Source: Eubacterium sp. (GTDB lineage: Bacteria; Bacillota; Clostridia; Lachnospirales; Lachnospiraceae). Taken from it: a stretch of 56,159 nt of DNA. Both the position numbers and the translations under genes were made by a program. The notes under the pieces were generated by a model. It saw only the letters and a list, made by a program, of their open reading frames with translations. It was not told the DNA's origin and ran no database searches. This document shows positions 18,440 through 26,915 of this stretch, in pieces. Location of the stretch: assembly GCA_017472565.1 (NCBI GenBank), contig JAFUPY010000121.1, positions 1-56,159 of the forward strand, in the 5' to 3' direction. Every line of letters starts with the position of its first letter. Position 1 is the first letter of the stretch.

Positions 18440-19372
18440 TTATACATTTTGAATAGAAATTTTCCGTTCCAAAGATTCTTGAATAAACAGTTCCGCCGAC
18501 TGGCTTCTTAAATATGCGAGGTAATCTTTTGCACATTTTGACAACACCTCTTTTTTCCTCCAGGCAAGTACATATGAACAATCTCCCATACCCTTTAACG
18601 GAATCTGCTTTGTTAATTTACCTGGATATTTCAGCATCACTGTCTTTGGTGCAATATAGATGCAATCCTCTGTGGATATTAATATCTCAATAGCAGTTGC
18701 CGGATCATTGGTTTCAAACTCAATATCCAATTCATATCCTTCCTTTGCACATACACGCTGACAATGCTCTCCATCCTGGCTTCCCAAAATGATTCTTTTT
18801 CCCTTTAAATCTGACAAAAAGAGCGCGTCTCTTTTAGCCAGTTTTGACTCAACAGAGACTGTAGCAATATAGTAATCCTGCATATAATGTTGCCAGGAGA
18901 ACGTGTTTACATCCAACATGTTTTCTCTACAGAAAGCCAACTCATAATCTCCAGAATTCAAGGCAAACAAAACATTCTTAGTAGCCGCATCGTCAATATT
19001 CAGTTTTACCTCTGGATGAATGCGCATAAACGCCGCAAGAGAGTTAATCAAGCCATAATGAGACATTCGATTACCGCCTACAACCTTTAATTCATAAGAA
19101 TTATATTCTTTTCTTTTGATTTCCTCTAAAGCTATCAAAGATTTATCATATACCTCCAAAATCTCCGCATAGTATCTGAGCATTTTCTTTCCTGCTTCAG
19201 TCAACGCAAACGTTTTACCATTACGATATAATAGAGGGATTCCTAATTCCTGTTCTAAACTCATAATATGTTTAGACACTGTAGATTGAGCAATATATAA
19301 CTGATCAGCCGCCTCTGAAAAATTTCCCAAAGTTGCAACCATGTAAAAACTTTTAAGTCTTGAAATATCCAT
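18440..19372 (-). CDS. LysR-family transcriptional regulator A
   Basis: The 310-residue protein begins with a winged helix-turn-helix (SRLKSFYMVATLGNFSEAAD, QSTVSKHIMSLEQELG, TEAG) and continues with a periplasmic-binding-like effector domain. LysR proteins bind dyad sites upstream of their targets and respond to a small ligand. It lies between the TRAP2-ubiD2 operon and the reductase operon, both of which carry the same ATTCC-N5-GGAAT dyad, so it is the natural candidate for controlling both. It has its own promoter region, since a terminator at 19479-19510 closes the upstream operon. Confidence 0.93.
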   Translation of the reverse strand: MDISRLKSFYMVATLGNFSEAADQLYIAQSTVSKHIMSLEQELGIPLLYRNGKTFALTEAGKKMLRYYAEILEVYDKSLIALEEIKRKEYNSYELKVVGGNRMSHYGLINSLAAFMRIHPEVKLNIDDAATKNVLFALNSGDYELAFCRENMLDVNTFSWQHYMQDYYIATVSVESKLAKRDALFLSDLKGKRIILGSQDGEHCQRVCAKEGYELDIEFETNDPATAIEILISTEDCIYIAPKTVMLKYPGKLTKQIPLKGMGDCSYVLAWRKKEVLSKCAKDYLAYLRSQSAELFIQESLERKISIQNV

Positions 19373-19474
19373 CTCTTTCTTCTCCTGTATTTCATTCTAG
19401 ATGACAACTATTTTTCGCCACGAGTTTCATTATATCATACCCTCTGTCATTATAAAACAATACCCAAAGAATGC

Positions 19475-19510
19475 AAAAAGAATACGTGATATTTGTTTAT
19501 CACGTATTCT
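19475..19510 (-). terminator. intrinsic terminator of the reductase operon
   Basis: AGAATACGTGATA (19479-19491) and TATCACGTATTCT (19498-19510) form a perfect 13-bp stem with a 6-nt loop. On the minus strand TTTTTGC follows. It lies 41 nt past the last gene of the seven-gene operon. Confidence 0.88.
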
Positions 19511-19551
19511 AAAGGGGGGAGAGGTTTTATGAATCACCTATGAGACATATA

Positions 19552-20217
19552 CTAATTAATATCTATGCAATCTATTCTTTTTAAGCCTGGTGCTATTTCA
19601 CAAGGTCCATTAATCATATCTATGATTTGTTCTGCAGGATAATCTGAAAAATGTTCTATCAAAATAAACTTCCCATCTTTTATCTGCAAAACACCAAATT
19701 CAGTATACACTTTAGACACTACATTTCTTCCAGTGATTGGATAATCACACAGCTCCACCAGCTTAGATGTTCCATCCTTCAAAGCACTTTCCATAGCAAT
19801 GATTATCTCTTTCGCTCCTATTGCCAAATCCATCGCACCACCAATACCATTAGCAGGACACCCTGGCAACCGCCAGTTCGCAAAATTCCCCTGACAATCC
19901 ACCTGAAAAGCACCCATTACAGATTTGTCTAAATGTTTTCCGCGAATCATCTGAAAAGACAGCATGCAGTCAAAAAATGATCCACCCACATTATCTTTTA
20001 CAAAATGATTTACAGAATCTCTCATCTCATAATCTCCGAGATCCGCAGGCGTTCCTTCACCGAAACACACAACACCAGATTCTATCTGAATGTAAATCTG
20101 ATACTCCCTTGGTATATACTTCCCTACCAAATATGGGATTCCATGCCCGAAACTGACAAACTCACCATCTGTTAAATCTTGTGCAATTTTCCATGCAATT
20201 CTTTCTCTATCGTTCAT
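19552..20217 (-). CDS. CoA transferase subunit B (3-oxoacid CoA-transferase type)
   Basis: The 221-residue protein matches the beta subunit of class I CoA transferases (AtoA, ScoB, PcaJ). It has FVSFGHGIPYLVGKYIP near the start, a conserved Glu in QIESGVVCFG where the family's SENG catalytic glutamate lies, and GFxVDCQGNFANWRLPG and GAMDLAIGAK segments. It is the partner of the alpha subunit upstream, with a one-base TAATG stop-start overlap. The pair moves CoA between carboxylic acids. In this operon it may activate the aromatic acid or recover CoA from the reduced product. It is the last gene before the terminator. Confidence 0.9.
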   Translation of the reverse strand: MNDRERIAWKIAQDLTDGEFVSFGHGIPYLVGKYIPREYQIYIQIESGVVCFGEGTPADLGDYEMRDSVNHFVKDNVGGSFFDCMLSFQMIRGKHLDKSVMGAFQVDCQGNFANWRLPGCPANGIGGAMDLAIGAKEIIIAMESALKDGTSKLVELCDYPITGRNVVSKVYTEFGVLQIKDGKFILIEHFSDYPAEQIIDMINGPCEIAPGLKRIDCIDIN

Positions 20218-20900
20218 TAGGCACCTACTTTTTGAATCACAATACTGTCTATAAATGGCGCTGGTATAGAAACACCGTTTGGATCCATGGTTCCACCTTC
20301 AACCAACTCCTTTGCTTCAACAACAACATAGTCTGCCGCTGTAGCCATAGCCACGTTAAAATTAGCAGCTACACCTCGATGATGAACATTTCCATATGTA
20401 TCCACAACACTGCCATAAATAAATGCAACGTCCGCTCTCAACGGAAGTTCAAGAAGATACTCTTTTCCCTGAATAGTTATGATTTCTTTCCCGTTTGCAA
20501 CTTCCGTACCGAGCCCGGTCGGCGTCAATACTCCGCCAAGGCCTGCACCTCCAGCACGTATTTTTTCAACAAATGTTCCCATTGGATACATTTCTATTTC
20601 CAATTTTCCTTCTTTGGCCATCTTCATTGCAACATGATTATGTCCAATATAGGAACAAACGATCTTTTTGAACATCCCAGTTTCCACAAGAGCATTTCCC
20701 AAAGCATCTTTAAACACAAATTCAGAGCAGGCATCATTCGTAATCAATGTTAAATTTTCTAATTCACCTGCCCGATATGTTAATGCTCGCACCAAATCAA
20801 ATGGAGCACCACTATAGAAAAACCCTCCTAACATGATACTGTTATTTGATTTTATTTTTGACACAGCTTCTTCTGCAGTAAGTATCTTTTTATTATTCAT
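20217..20900 (-). CDS. CoA transferase subunit A (3-oxoacid CoA-transferase type)
   Basis: The 227-residue alpha subunit of a class I CoA transferase begins NKKILTAEEAVSKIKSNNSIMLGGFFYSGAPFDLVRAL, with the glycine loop typical of AtoD, ScoA and PcaI, and has a GTFVEKIRAGGAGLGGVLTPTGLGTEV segment. I chose the ATG at 20900; a longer frame to 20966 would lie inside the upstream gene. The start overlaps the end of the upstream activator-like gene by 8 nt, so the two are translationally coupled. The partner is the next gene. Confidence 0.91.
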   Translation of the reverse strand: MNNKKILTAEEAVSKIKSNNSIMLGGFFYSGAPFDLVRALTYRAGELENLTLITNDACSEFVFKDALGNALVETGMFKKIVCSYIGHNHVAMKMAKEGKLEIEMYPMGTFVEKIRAGGAGLGGVLTPTGLGTEVANGKEIITIQGKEYLLELPLRADVAFIYGSVVDTYGNVHHRGVAANFNVAMATAADYVVVEAKELVEGGTMDPNGVSIPAPFIDSIVIQKVGA

Positions 20901-21678
20901 TCGCACTCTTCCAATCCACAGCGCATAATGCAGCGCCAATAGCACAGCCGTATTCTGCCATCTCATTTGTAATAAATGAAATACCCTTTTTAGCAGACAT
21001 AGCCTCTACAAAAGCTTCATTTTTACTCAAACCGCCTAGCAGCATGAATTTCTCCTCGTTAGGAAATGTAATATCATTAATGGTTGCGTTTGTCCTTACT
21101 GCCGCCGCATGAATCACTGCCCGCATTACATCTTCTGCAAAAGCGCCTTTGTTCATATGTTCCAAAACATCCATTCTGGCAAATACAGGACAACCATCAC
21201 TAACTTTGATTACATTTTCCCCTCTCAAAGAAGAAACTTTTTCATAATCCCAACCGAATTCATCTGCCAAATTATCAATCATCATGCCTAATCCAGCAGA
21301 ACATTTCTGATTCTGGAAATATTCTGAAATAGTCTCATCCTCATTCATAACAGCGACAAGCACTTCGTCTGCTCCAATATTTGCTACCATTGTTGCGTCT
21401 GGACACAAGTACTTAGCAGCTTTGACCATACAAATCAGTTCTGTCTTTCTAACATCACCAAAAGGAACATTGTACTTACCTTTTCCGGTAACACCGATTG
21501 CTTCAATATCTCTATCTTCAAGCAGAGCTTCTTTAACAGCCACATTCCAAAGTTCTGTCACATTCTGTTCTCGATTGATTCCGCCGGACAGTCCTTGTTT
21601 TTTTATAACAAGTCTATCATCATCAAAAATAACTACTTTGGTATATTTGATACCTACATCAATTCCTCCTGTAATCAT
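20893..21678 (-). CDS. benzoyl-CoA reductase ATPase subunit (BcrD/BzdP-like)
   Basis: The 261-residue ASKHA-fold ATPase of the BadF/BadG/BcrA/BcrD family starts GGIDVGIKYTKVVIF (phosphate loop), and has GVTGKGKYNV and ANIGADEVLV. Two cysteines that bridge a [4Fe-4S] cluster across the ATPase dimer are present: QKCSAGLG and DGCPVFARMD, with LLGGLSKNEAF and GAALCA near the end. Its length is close to BcrD or BzdP. ATP hydrolysis here would drive low-potential electrons into the ring-reducing subunits. I chose the ATG at 21678 because AAAGGAG precedes it. Homologous activators serve 2-hydroxyacyl-CoA dehydratases, but two different ATPase subunits in one operon argue for a reductase. Confidence 0.85.
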   Translation of the reverse strand: MITGGIDVGIKYTKVVIFDDDRLVIKKQGLSGGINREQNVTELWNVAVKEALLEDRDIEAIGVTGKGKYNVPFGDVRKTELICMVKAAKYLCPDATMVANIGADEVLVAVMNEDETISEYFQNQKCSAGLGMMIDNLADEFGWDYEKVSSLRGENVIKVSDGCPVFARMDVLEHMNKGAFAEDVMRAVIHAAAVRTNATINDITFPNEEKFMLLGGLSKNEAFVEAMSAKKGISFITNEMAEYGCAIGAALCAVDWKSANE

Positions 21679-21702
21679 TTTTTCACTCCTTTCATGCAAC
21701 TT

Positions 21703-23025
21703 TTACTCGAATTTGCTAAGCCCCAGACTTTCCATCCAACCATCAAGCTGCTCTAAGAAACGTTTTTCATCCAGATCTGTTCTATCACCTGGCTGGCTTC
21801 CCTCATATGTAAGTACAGAAAGACCTTTCTTACGAAGAAGCATCGCCTGTTCTTTTCTTGTGAACGTACATCCAACACCACTTCTCCAAAGGCCAAAGAT
21901 TGCACCGTCTGCCCGGAAAATATCTGCAAATTCGTAAATTGCTTCTGGGCGCATGTATTCATCCTGTTTAAAGTGCTGTGGAGTTCTCGCATCCGGACCC
22001 ATCATGTACCTTACTGCGTCTTCTCTGGTTTCAATCTTAGTATCCGGACTATATGTCAACATATCTCGACGCTCAATAGAGCCATCAGCTTTTCGTTCTA
22101 AACTTGTTCCTGAAATTGAATGGGAGTACTGTGAACCGAGACATACTGCTCCATACTGCTCCATGTATCTGTAATATTTCAGATAATGCCATGATGGTGG
22201 ATGTGCCTCAATCCAACGAAATCTTTCATTACCCACCGCTGCAATTTTTTCTTCAACTCGCCATGCGACCTCATCTCTCAGCATTCTCCAGAAATTAACG
22301 GTTTCTTCTGGATCTACTTTTGTCAAACCACCCAATGTATAGAACGAATACAGATCTTTTGTTGAAAGCGGCGCTGGGATATTGGTCATTAAAAGAGAAA
22401 CATCTCTAGCGTAGTCTTGAATCTGCTTATTTGCATCCATTGTTTTTATAAGCTTCTCATCATCAAACTTCCTGTCAAAGATTCTTTCAATATCATTAAT
22501 CTGACGTAATGTGCAGTAGGCTCGATGTTCTAACATAGCCTCTTCTCTTGCTTCATCCCGAGGGCCTAAGTACATACACTGATCTGCCATCCACTGTGGC
22601 ACAGGCTCAAAATCTCGAACTTGCACTCCTCGTTTTGCATGTGAATCGCAAACACATGGAAATGGCACTACAAAATCTCTATTAGGAAATGGTTTTCCGC
22701 TGATGTCATAACCTAGAAACTGACCACCCCAACAGTTATTGTGATATCCACAAATTTCTCGGCCCCAACCACGCACTTCACATGCGAGACGACTCTTTCT
22801 GGCAAATGGAGAGGATTTACTTGCAATCATCGCCCCGTCCGGATTATCTTCCAAAACGGTAATATTAGAAAAGCAATCAGACCAATCACCGAAGAAACCA
22901 CAGTTTCCCTGCCCAATCAGATTGTCCTTATTATGTGCAGAATTCTGCCATTTTGCTCTCAGTTCTTTTGCTTTGGCCCAGCTATCGAGGGGTCTGGTTT
23001 TCCATATCTGTCCTTTCTGACTCAT
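21703..23025 (-). CDS. benzoyl-CoA reductase catalytic subunit (BcrB/BzdO-like)
   Basis: The 440-residue protein belongs to the benzoyl-CoA reductase / 2-hydroxyglutaryl-CoA dehydratase D family and matches the BcrB side. The stretch CGYHNNCWGGQFLGYDISGK (cut here) to VPFPCVCDSHAKRG corresponds to the BcrB cysteine region, and AHPPSWHYLKYYRYMEQYG to its EGPPNW segment. Likely cluster cysteines are around 92, 124/126 and 386 (SGVGC). With the 381-residue subunit downstream of it in sequence space (23040-24185) it would form the active site for aryl-CoA reduction. The order A-C-B-D on the transcript, with all four subunits, is that of class I reductases. The real substrate could be a substituted benzoyl-CoA. 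Confidence 0.85.
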   Translation of the reverse strand: MSQKGQIWKTRPLDSWAKAKELRAKWQNSAHNKDNLIGQGNCGFFGDWSDCFSNITVLEDNPDGAMIASKSSPFARKSRLACEVRGWGREICGYHNNCWGGQFLGYDISGKPFPNRDFVVPFPCVCDSHAKRGVQVRDFEPVPQWMADQCMYLGPRDEAREEAMLEHRAYCTLRQINDIERIFDRKFDDEKLIKTMDANKQIQDYARDVSLLMTNIPAPLSTKDLYSFYTLGGLTKVDPEETVNFWRMLRDEVAWRVEEKIAAVGNERFRWIEAHPPSWHYLKYYRYMEQYGAVCLGSQYSHSISGTSLERKADGSIERRDMLTYSPDTKIETREDAVRYMMGPDARTPQHFKQDEYMRPEAIYEFADIFRADGAIFGLWRSGVGCTFTRKEQAMLLRKKGLSVLTYEGSQPGDRTDLDEKRFLEQLDGWMESLGLSKFE

Positions 23026-23039
23026 ACTATATCCCTCCT

Positions 23040-24185
23040 TTATCCCTCAAATTTTGTATTCCATCCTGAAAGATGTGTGACCCCAGGACGAAGCATATTA
23101 ATAAACGCTTCTAATCGCATAGACATATCTTCTTCCTGAAGATGCATATCCCTCTCGAAATACAAGAATGGAATGTTTCTTTCTCTTAACATTTTCCATA
23201 CCGCATAGTTGTCAGACCCATGCAAGTGACAATATATTTGTTTGGAAATAATCACACCATCCACATTGTAATCTTCTGTCAACTCAAAAATATGTTGAAT
23301 TCGTCTTCTCCAGTTGTTATCTTTGATAGGATTATGCGGGCGTCCTAAATACCGCAAGGAAAGCGCCATCAGGCGATCTTTCTGTTCAATTACCTCGTTC
23401 CAAAAATATGAACTTCCTGTATCTAGCTCATCAATAACAATATTGGCACCTAATTTTTCCACCAATTCTTCTAAATCTGTGTTGAAAGTTTCACTTCCCA
23501 CTAACATCAAGCGAATACGGTCTGCATATGGCTCTCTACCTTCGATTTCATCTAAATACGCTTCCAAAATAGAATTTACTTCTGCCTTATCCATGACTTG
23601 GCTTGCCAACACAATATTCATTGCCTCAGATCCCAAAAGCACACTCTTATTCATACGGCGAAGTTCATACATCCTTCTCAGAAGACGACGATTTTTATTG
23701 TATACTGCAATCGCATTATCCAATGCTTCATCTGTAATCGTATTGCCTGTCCACGCTTCCATTTTTTCTTTCAAAACATTCATCTCTGAACGTGCAACGT
23801 CCTTGGAAGTTGGTGCATCTGTGTAGTCTGGCATGAAGAAATAGTGATTAAATATATCTGGTTTGTTGTTAACTGTCACTTCAAAAACATTGAACATCCA
23901 CTGACAGCCTTCCACATTCACAAGTCCATCCACATAATCATATCTTCCTTTGAGAATCTGGTTCACCATGTCCCTAACTGGATAACATGGTGCATACATC
24001 CATTTGTCTGAGATATCATCTTCTTCATGTTCTGCTAAAATCCTTACAGGTAATGCACCTGCTGCATATACAATCTCTTCTGGCATATAAGGTTCAAAAA
24101 AACCTAACACTTTTCCGCCAGTTTTTTCTTTCCAGGCTTTTGCATATTCATGTCTATCATTTACTAACTGTTTAAAATCTACCAT
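23040..24185 (-). CDS. benzoyl-CoA reductase catalytic subunit (BcrC/BzdN-like)
   Basis: The 381-residue protein aligns with BcrC/BadD. It opens KVLGFFEPYMPEEIVYAAGALPV, has WMYAPCYPVRDMV (C67) and NVEGCQWMFN (C94), and a third cysteine in IYCHLHGSDN (about 319), which are the three positions that hold a [4Fe-4S] cluster in this family. An MxxLRxM-like helical segment (LRRMYELRRMN) lies in the middle. GGGGTGA precedes the ATG. It is followed 14 nt later by the BcrB-like gene. 2-hydroxyacyl-CoA dehydratase subunits are related, so biochemical assignment rests on the four-subunit context. Confidence 0.85.
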   Translation of the reverse strand: MVDFKQLVNDRHEYAKAWKEKTGGKVLGFFEPYMPEEIVYAAGALPVRILAEHEEDDISDKWMYAPCYPVRDMVNQILKGRYDYVDGLVNVEGCQWMFNVFEVTVNNKPDIFNHYFFMPDYTDAPTSKDVARSEMNVLKEKMEAWTGNTITDEALDNAIAVYNKNRRLLRRMYELRRMNKSVLLGSEAMNIVLASQVMDKAEVNSILEAYLDEIEGREPYADRIRLMLVGSETFNTDLEELVEKLGANIVIDELDTGSSYFWNEVIEQKDRLMALSLRYLGRPHNPIKDNNWRRRIQHIFELTEDYNVDGVIISKQIYCHLHGSDNYAVWKMLRERNIPFLYFERDMHLQEEDMSMRLEAFINMLRPGVTHLSGWNTKFEG

Positions 24186-24207
24186 TCTTGATTCACCCCG
24201 CTTCCGT

Positions 24208-25101
24208 TTATTCTAATGCATAAAGTGCCGCTCCAATGGCTCCTGCTAACATAGGGTCATATTCGCTGGTAAGAGCAGTTATTTTTAATTCTCGTTCCAA
24301 TCGTTTCACAATTCCTGGATTTTTGGCCAATCCACCCGTCAATCCCAGTTCTGGATAGACAGCCAATTCGCCAACTTCCAACGGCTGCAATTTTCCTACA
24401 ACCCCTAATATTCTCCACGCTATTGCAAACATATGTCCGGCATAAACTTCATTCTCCGTAGTAGTTTCTTCTCTAAAACCAGGGTGGAACATACCCATTG
24501 TCTCTGTCTGTGCATATGCATAACAAGTTGTGCTTACTGGCTCTGGATCACGCTCTACTTCTAGAGACTTTTCGCCAATCTTATCAAGGCTAATCTGTAG
24601 CAATTCGCACAATTCTTCTATGTTGTGTCCCATACCTGTGGCACATTTGTCGTTCACCATAAAATCTCTCACACGATCCCAGCTGTGAAGACGAACAGCT
24701 TTTACCGTCTGTCCTCCCATATCAATAACTGTTGTTACGGAAGGACCGAACATATATCGCGCCCCTTTTCCGTGGCAATGTATTTCGTCCACATATGCAG
24801 ATGCAAAGGCCACGTTTTTATGTCCAAATCCTGTGCACACTACTTTTGTTACATCTTTCAATTCAATATCCAGACCTTCGATAGCTTTATTTATTGCTTT
24901 TTCAGCCGCATTTTTAAAATCCATTCCTGTTTTGATTATGGAATAACACAAAATTTTTCTATCACACATCACAACCGCTTCTGTGCTTGTTGTTCCCACA
25001 TCTATGCCCACGGTAATCTCTTTTGCCGCTTTCCAGTCTACCTCTGAAAAGACTTTTTGGGATTCTTCCCATACGCCATATTTTTTCATTAATCTGTTCA
25101 C
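24208..25101 (-). CDS. benzoyl-CoA reductase ATPase subunit (BcrA/BzdQ-like)
   Basis: The 297-residue ASKHA ATPase has the phosphate loop GIDVGTTST at residues 32-40, TGFGHKNV, VIDMGGQTVKAV, the cluster-bridging cysteines NDKCATGMG (C153) and TTCYAYAQTE (C193), and GLTGGLAKNPG with GAIGAALYALE at the end. At 297 residues it is shorter than Thauera BcrA (over 430) and nearer the Azoarcus BzdQ form. About 28 residues precede the first strand. The start is uncertain: the frame opens with GTG at 25101, and an ATG four codons later is also possible. It pairs with the second ATPase at 20893-21678. Confidence 0.85.
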   Translation of the reverse strand: MNRLMKKYGVWEESQKVFSEVDWKAAKEITVGIDVGTTSTEAVVMCDRKILCYSIIKTGMDFKNAAEKAINKAIEGLDIELKDVTKVVCTGFGHKNVAFASAYVDEIHCHGKGARYMFGPSVTTVIDMGGQTVKAVRLHSWDRVRDFMVNDKCATGMGHNIEELCELLQISLDKIGEKSLEVERDPEPVSTTCYAYAQTETMGMFHPGFREETTTENEVYAGHMFAIAWRILGVVGKLQPLEVGELAVYPELGLTGGLAKNPGIVKRLERELKITALTSEYDPMLAGAIGAALYALE

Positions 25102-25127
25102 ATCCTTTTCTAAGCATTTGAAAACTT

Positions 25128-26696
25128 CTACTTATCAAAACATCCCATGCGACCGCCCTGGAAAATACGAGTATCCATGGTTTTTAAATTCTCACTGAGA
25201 ATTGGTTTGAAGTCCATCTGCGTCAAAACATCTTTCTCCAAATCAACTCCCGGTGCGATTTCTGTTAATACTACGCCTTCTTTTCTTAAATTAAATACGC
25301 AGCGTTCAGTAACGATTACTACTTCCTGTTGACGTTCTCTGGAGTATTTTCCATTAAAAGTAATCTGTTCCACGTCAGAAACAAATTTTGGGACTTCACC
25401 CTCAGAAACAATATGTAAGCCAGATTCATCAACAGTTGCTTTGAATCCTTTCGTTTTGAAATATGTACAGAACACAATTTTCTTACTGGTCTGACTAATA
25501 TCAATAAAACCACCTTGTCCAGCCGGACGTCCGCCAAAACGACTTACGTTTACATTTCCTTCCCCGTCGAGCTGTGCTGCCCCAAGGAATGTAATATCAA
25601 GATTTCCACCATGGTAAAAATCAAACATAGATGGGTGCGCTAAGAAAGCAGTCGGATTGAGTGTAGCTCCAAAGTTTGGTCCTCCTTGTGGTGCTCCACC
25701 AATTGCTCCCAGTTCCAGCGTAAAGGTTACTTTGTCTACAATATTCTCTACTGCTGCCACGTTACCCACACCGGCACCTACGCCTACACCTACATTTACA
25801 ACAGAACCTTCATATAATTCAAACACTGCACGTCTACAAATGATATCTGCCGGAGTCAGCACTCCATCCTGTGGGACTACGCGATTGATTGGACCTTTTA
25901 ATTCGCCACTCATATATGGGTTATACAACGTACCATCTGTCATTCGATGTGTTTCTTCCACATTTTCTGCGATAACTATTGCATCAACTATTTCTGCTGG
26001 AATAACAACATTTTTTGCCGGAATTCCACCCTCATTTACCACGCGTTCAACCTGAACGATTACTTTACCGCCAGATGCTTTTGCCGCAAGTGCAACCTCT
26101 AAAACTTCCAACTTTAATGCTTCTTTTTCAATGCTTACATTTCCGCTTTCATCTGCTGTCGTTCCTCGAATAATTGCTGCTGTAACTGGTTGACTTTCAA
26201 AAAACAACCATTCTTCTTCATCCAGTTCCATCACTCGAACAATATCTTTTGTCGTGATGCTGTTCATTTTGCCACCATCTTGTCTCGGATCAATATAAGT
26301 TCCAATTCCAATTTTTGATAATAACCCTGGTTGTTTTGCAGCAGAACATCTATATAACTGATTCAACACCCCCTGAGGAAGCACATAAGCTTCAATCTGG
26401 TTCTGTTCAATCATATCTCTAACTTTAGGCACAACATCAGGATGAGAGCAAACCACTTTTTTCAGCATCCCCACATGTGCAAAATGGTTATCACCCCAAT
26501 CTTTCTTTGGCACTCCATGTCCGCATCCAGAATATAATGTCAATTCTTTAGGATGACCTGTTTCTAAAAATCGTTCTTCTAATTTTCTTGCAATATATTC
26601 TGGAAATCCAATCAATCCAGCCGCAGTAATCGCAATACAGTCTCCATCTTTTAATAAATTCATTGCGGATTCAACACTCATTATTTTGTTTCTCAT
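25128..26696 (-). CDS. propionate/acetate CoA-transferase-like enzyme (Pct/YdiF type)
   Basis: The 522-residue protein fuses both halves of a class I CoA transferase, as in Pct and YdiF. The N-terminal half has AITAAGLIGFPEYIARKLEERF and YSGCGHGVPKKDWGDNHF. The C-terminal half holds the catalytic glutamate in the ELGAIGGAPQGG motif and a SRFGGRPAGQGGFIDISQ segment. I chose the ATG at 26696, which has GGAGGG upstream; the longer frame to 26777 has none. It is the first gene of the operon, so CoA activation by transfer instead of ATP-dependent ligation is the likely entry step. Acceptor acid not known. Confidence 0.9.
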   Translation of the reverse strand: MRNKIMSVESAMNLLKDGDCIAITAAGLIGFPEYIARKLEERFLETGHPKELTLYSGCGHGVPKKDWGDNHFAHVGMLKKVVCSHPDVVPKVRDMIEQNQIEAYVLPQGVLNQLYRCSAAKQPGLLSKIGIGTYIDPRQDGGKMNSITTKDIVRVMELDEEEWLFFESQPVTAAIIRGTTADESGNVSIEKEALKLEVLEVALAAKASGGKVIVQVERVVNEGGIPAKNVVIPAEIVDAIVIAENVEETHRMTDGTLYNPYMSGELKGPINRVVPQDGVLTPADIICRRAVFELYEGSVVNVGVGVGAGVGNVAAVENIVDKVTFTLELGAIGGAPQGGPNFGATLNPTAFLAHPSMFDFYHGGNLDITFLGAAQLDGEGNVNVSRFGGRPAGQGGFIDISQTSKKIVFCTYFKTKGFKATVDESGLHIVSEGEVPKFVSDVEQITFNGKYSRERQQEVVIVTERCVFNLRKEGVVLTEIAPGVDLEKDVLTQMDFKPILSENLKTMDTRIFQGGRMGCFDK

Positions 26697-26795
26697 AACA
26701 CCCTCCAATCTCAATACTTTTCTCCACTGTACACAATGCTTTTCTTTGATTATAGATTTGTAAAATCTTCCCATCAATTCGTTCTAACTACATGT

Positions 26796-26823
26796 ATTCC
26801 AGTTCGGAATTGAAAATAGGAAT
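26796..26823. promoter_or_regulatory. operator of the CoA-transferase/reductase operon, shared with TRAP2-ubiD2
   Basis: ATTCC-N5-GGAAT (26796-26810) is followed 8 nt later by a third GGAAT (26819-26823). The start codon of the first gene lies 100 nt away. The layout matches 18291-18317 almost base for base in the half-sites and the A-rich spacer. Confidence 0.7.
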
Positions 26824-26854
26824 TTTATTCCCTCTCTTAGAAATGTTGGCAACA

Positions 26855-26882
26855 AAAAACCAGTAGGCAAAATACCTACTGG
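26855..26882 (-). terminator. intrinsic terminator of ddh
   Basis: CCAGTAGG (26860-26867) pairs with CCTACTGG (26875-26882) across a 7-nt loop. The minus strand continues with TTTTTTGTTG. It lies 33 nt beyond the ddh stop. Confidence 0.87.
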
Positions 26883-26915
26883 CTTTTCTTTATAGTCTTT
26901 AATTGTCGTGTATTC

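Noticed and set aside
19552-25101. Reading the reductase operon as a 2-hydroxyglutaryl-CoA or lactoyl-CoA dehydratase system
   Set aside because: Those systems have one activator ATPase and two D-component subunits. Here there are two distinct ATPase subunits, and the B and C subunits align with BcrB and BcrC landmarks. It stays as the main alternative.
25128-26696. Malonate decarboxylase or citrate lyase alpha subunit
   Set aside because: The ELGAIGGAPQGG catalytic-glutamate motif and the full-length two-half architecture fit Pct/YdiF; no acyl-carrier or partner subunit genes of those complexes are adjacent.
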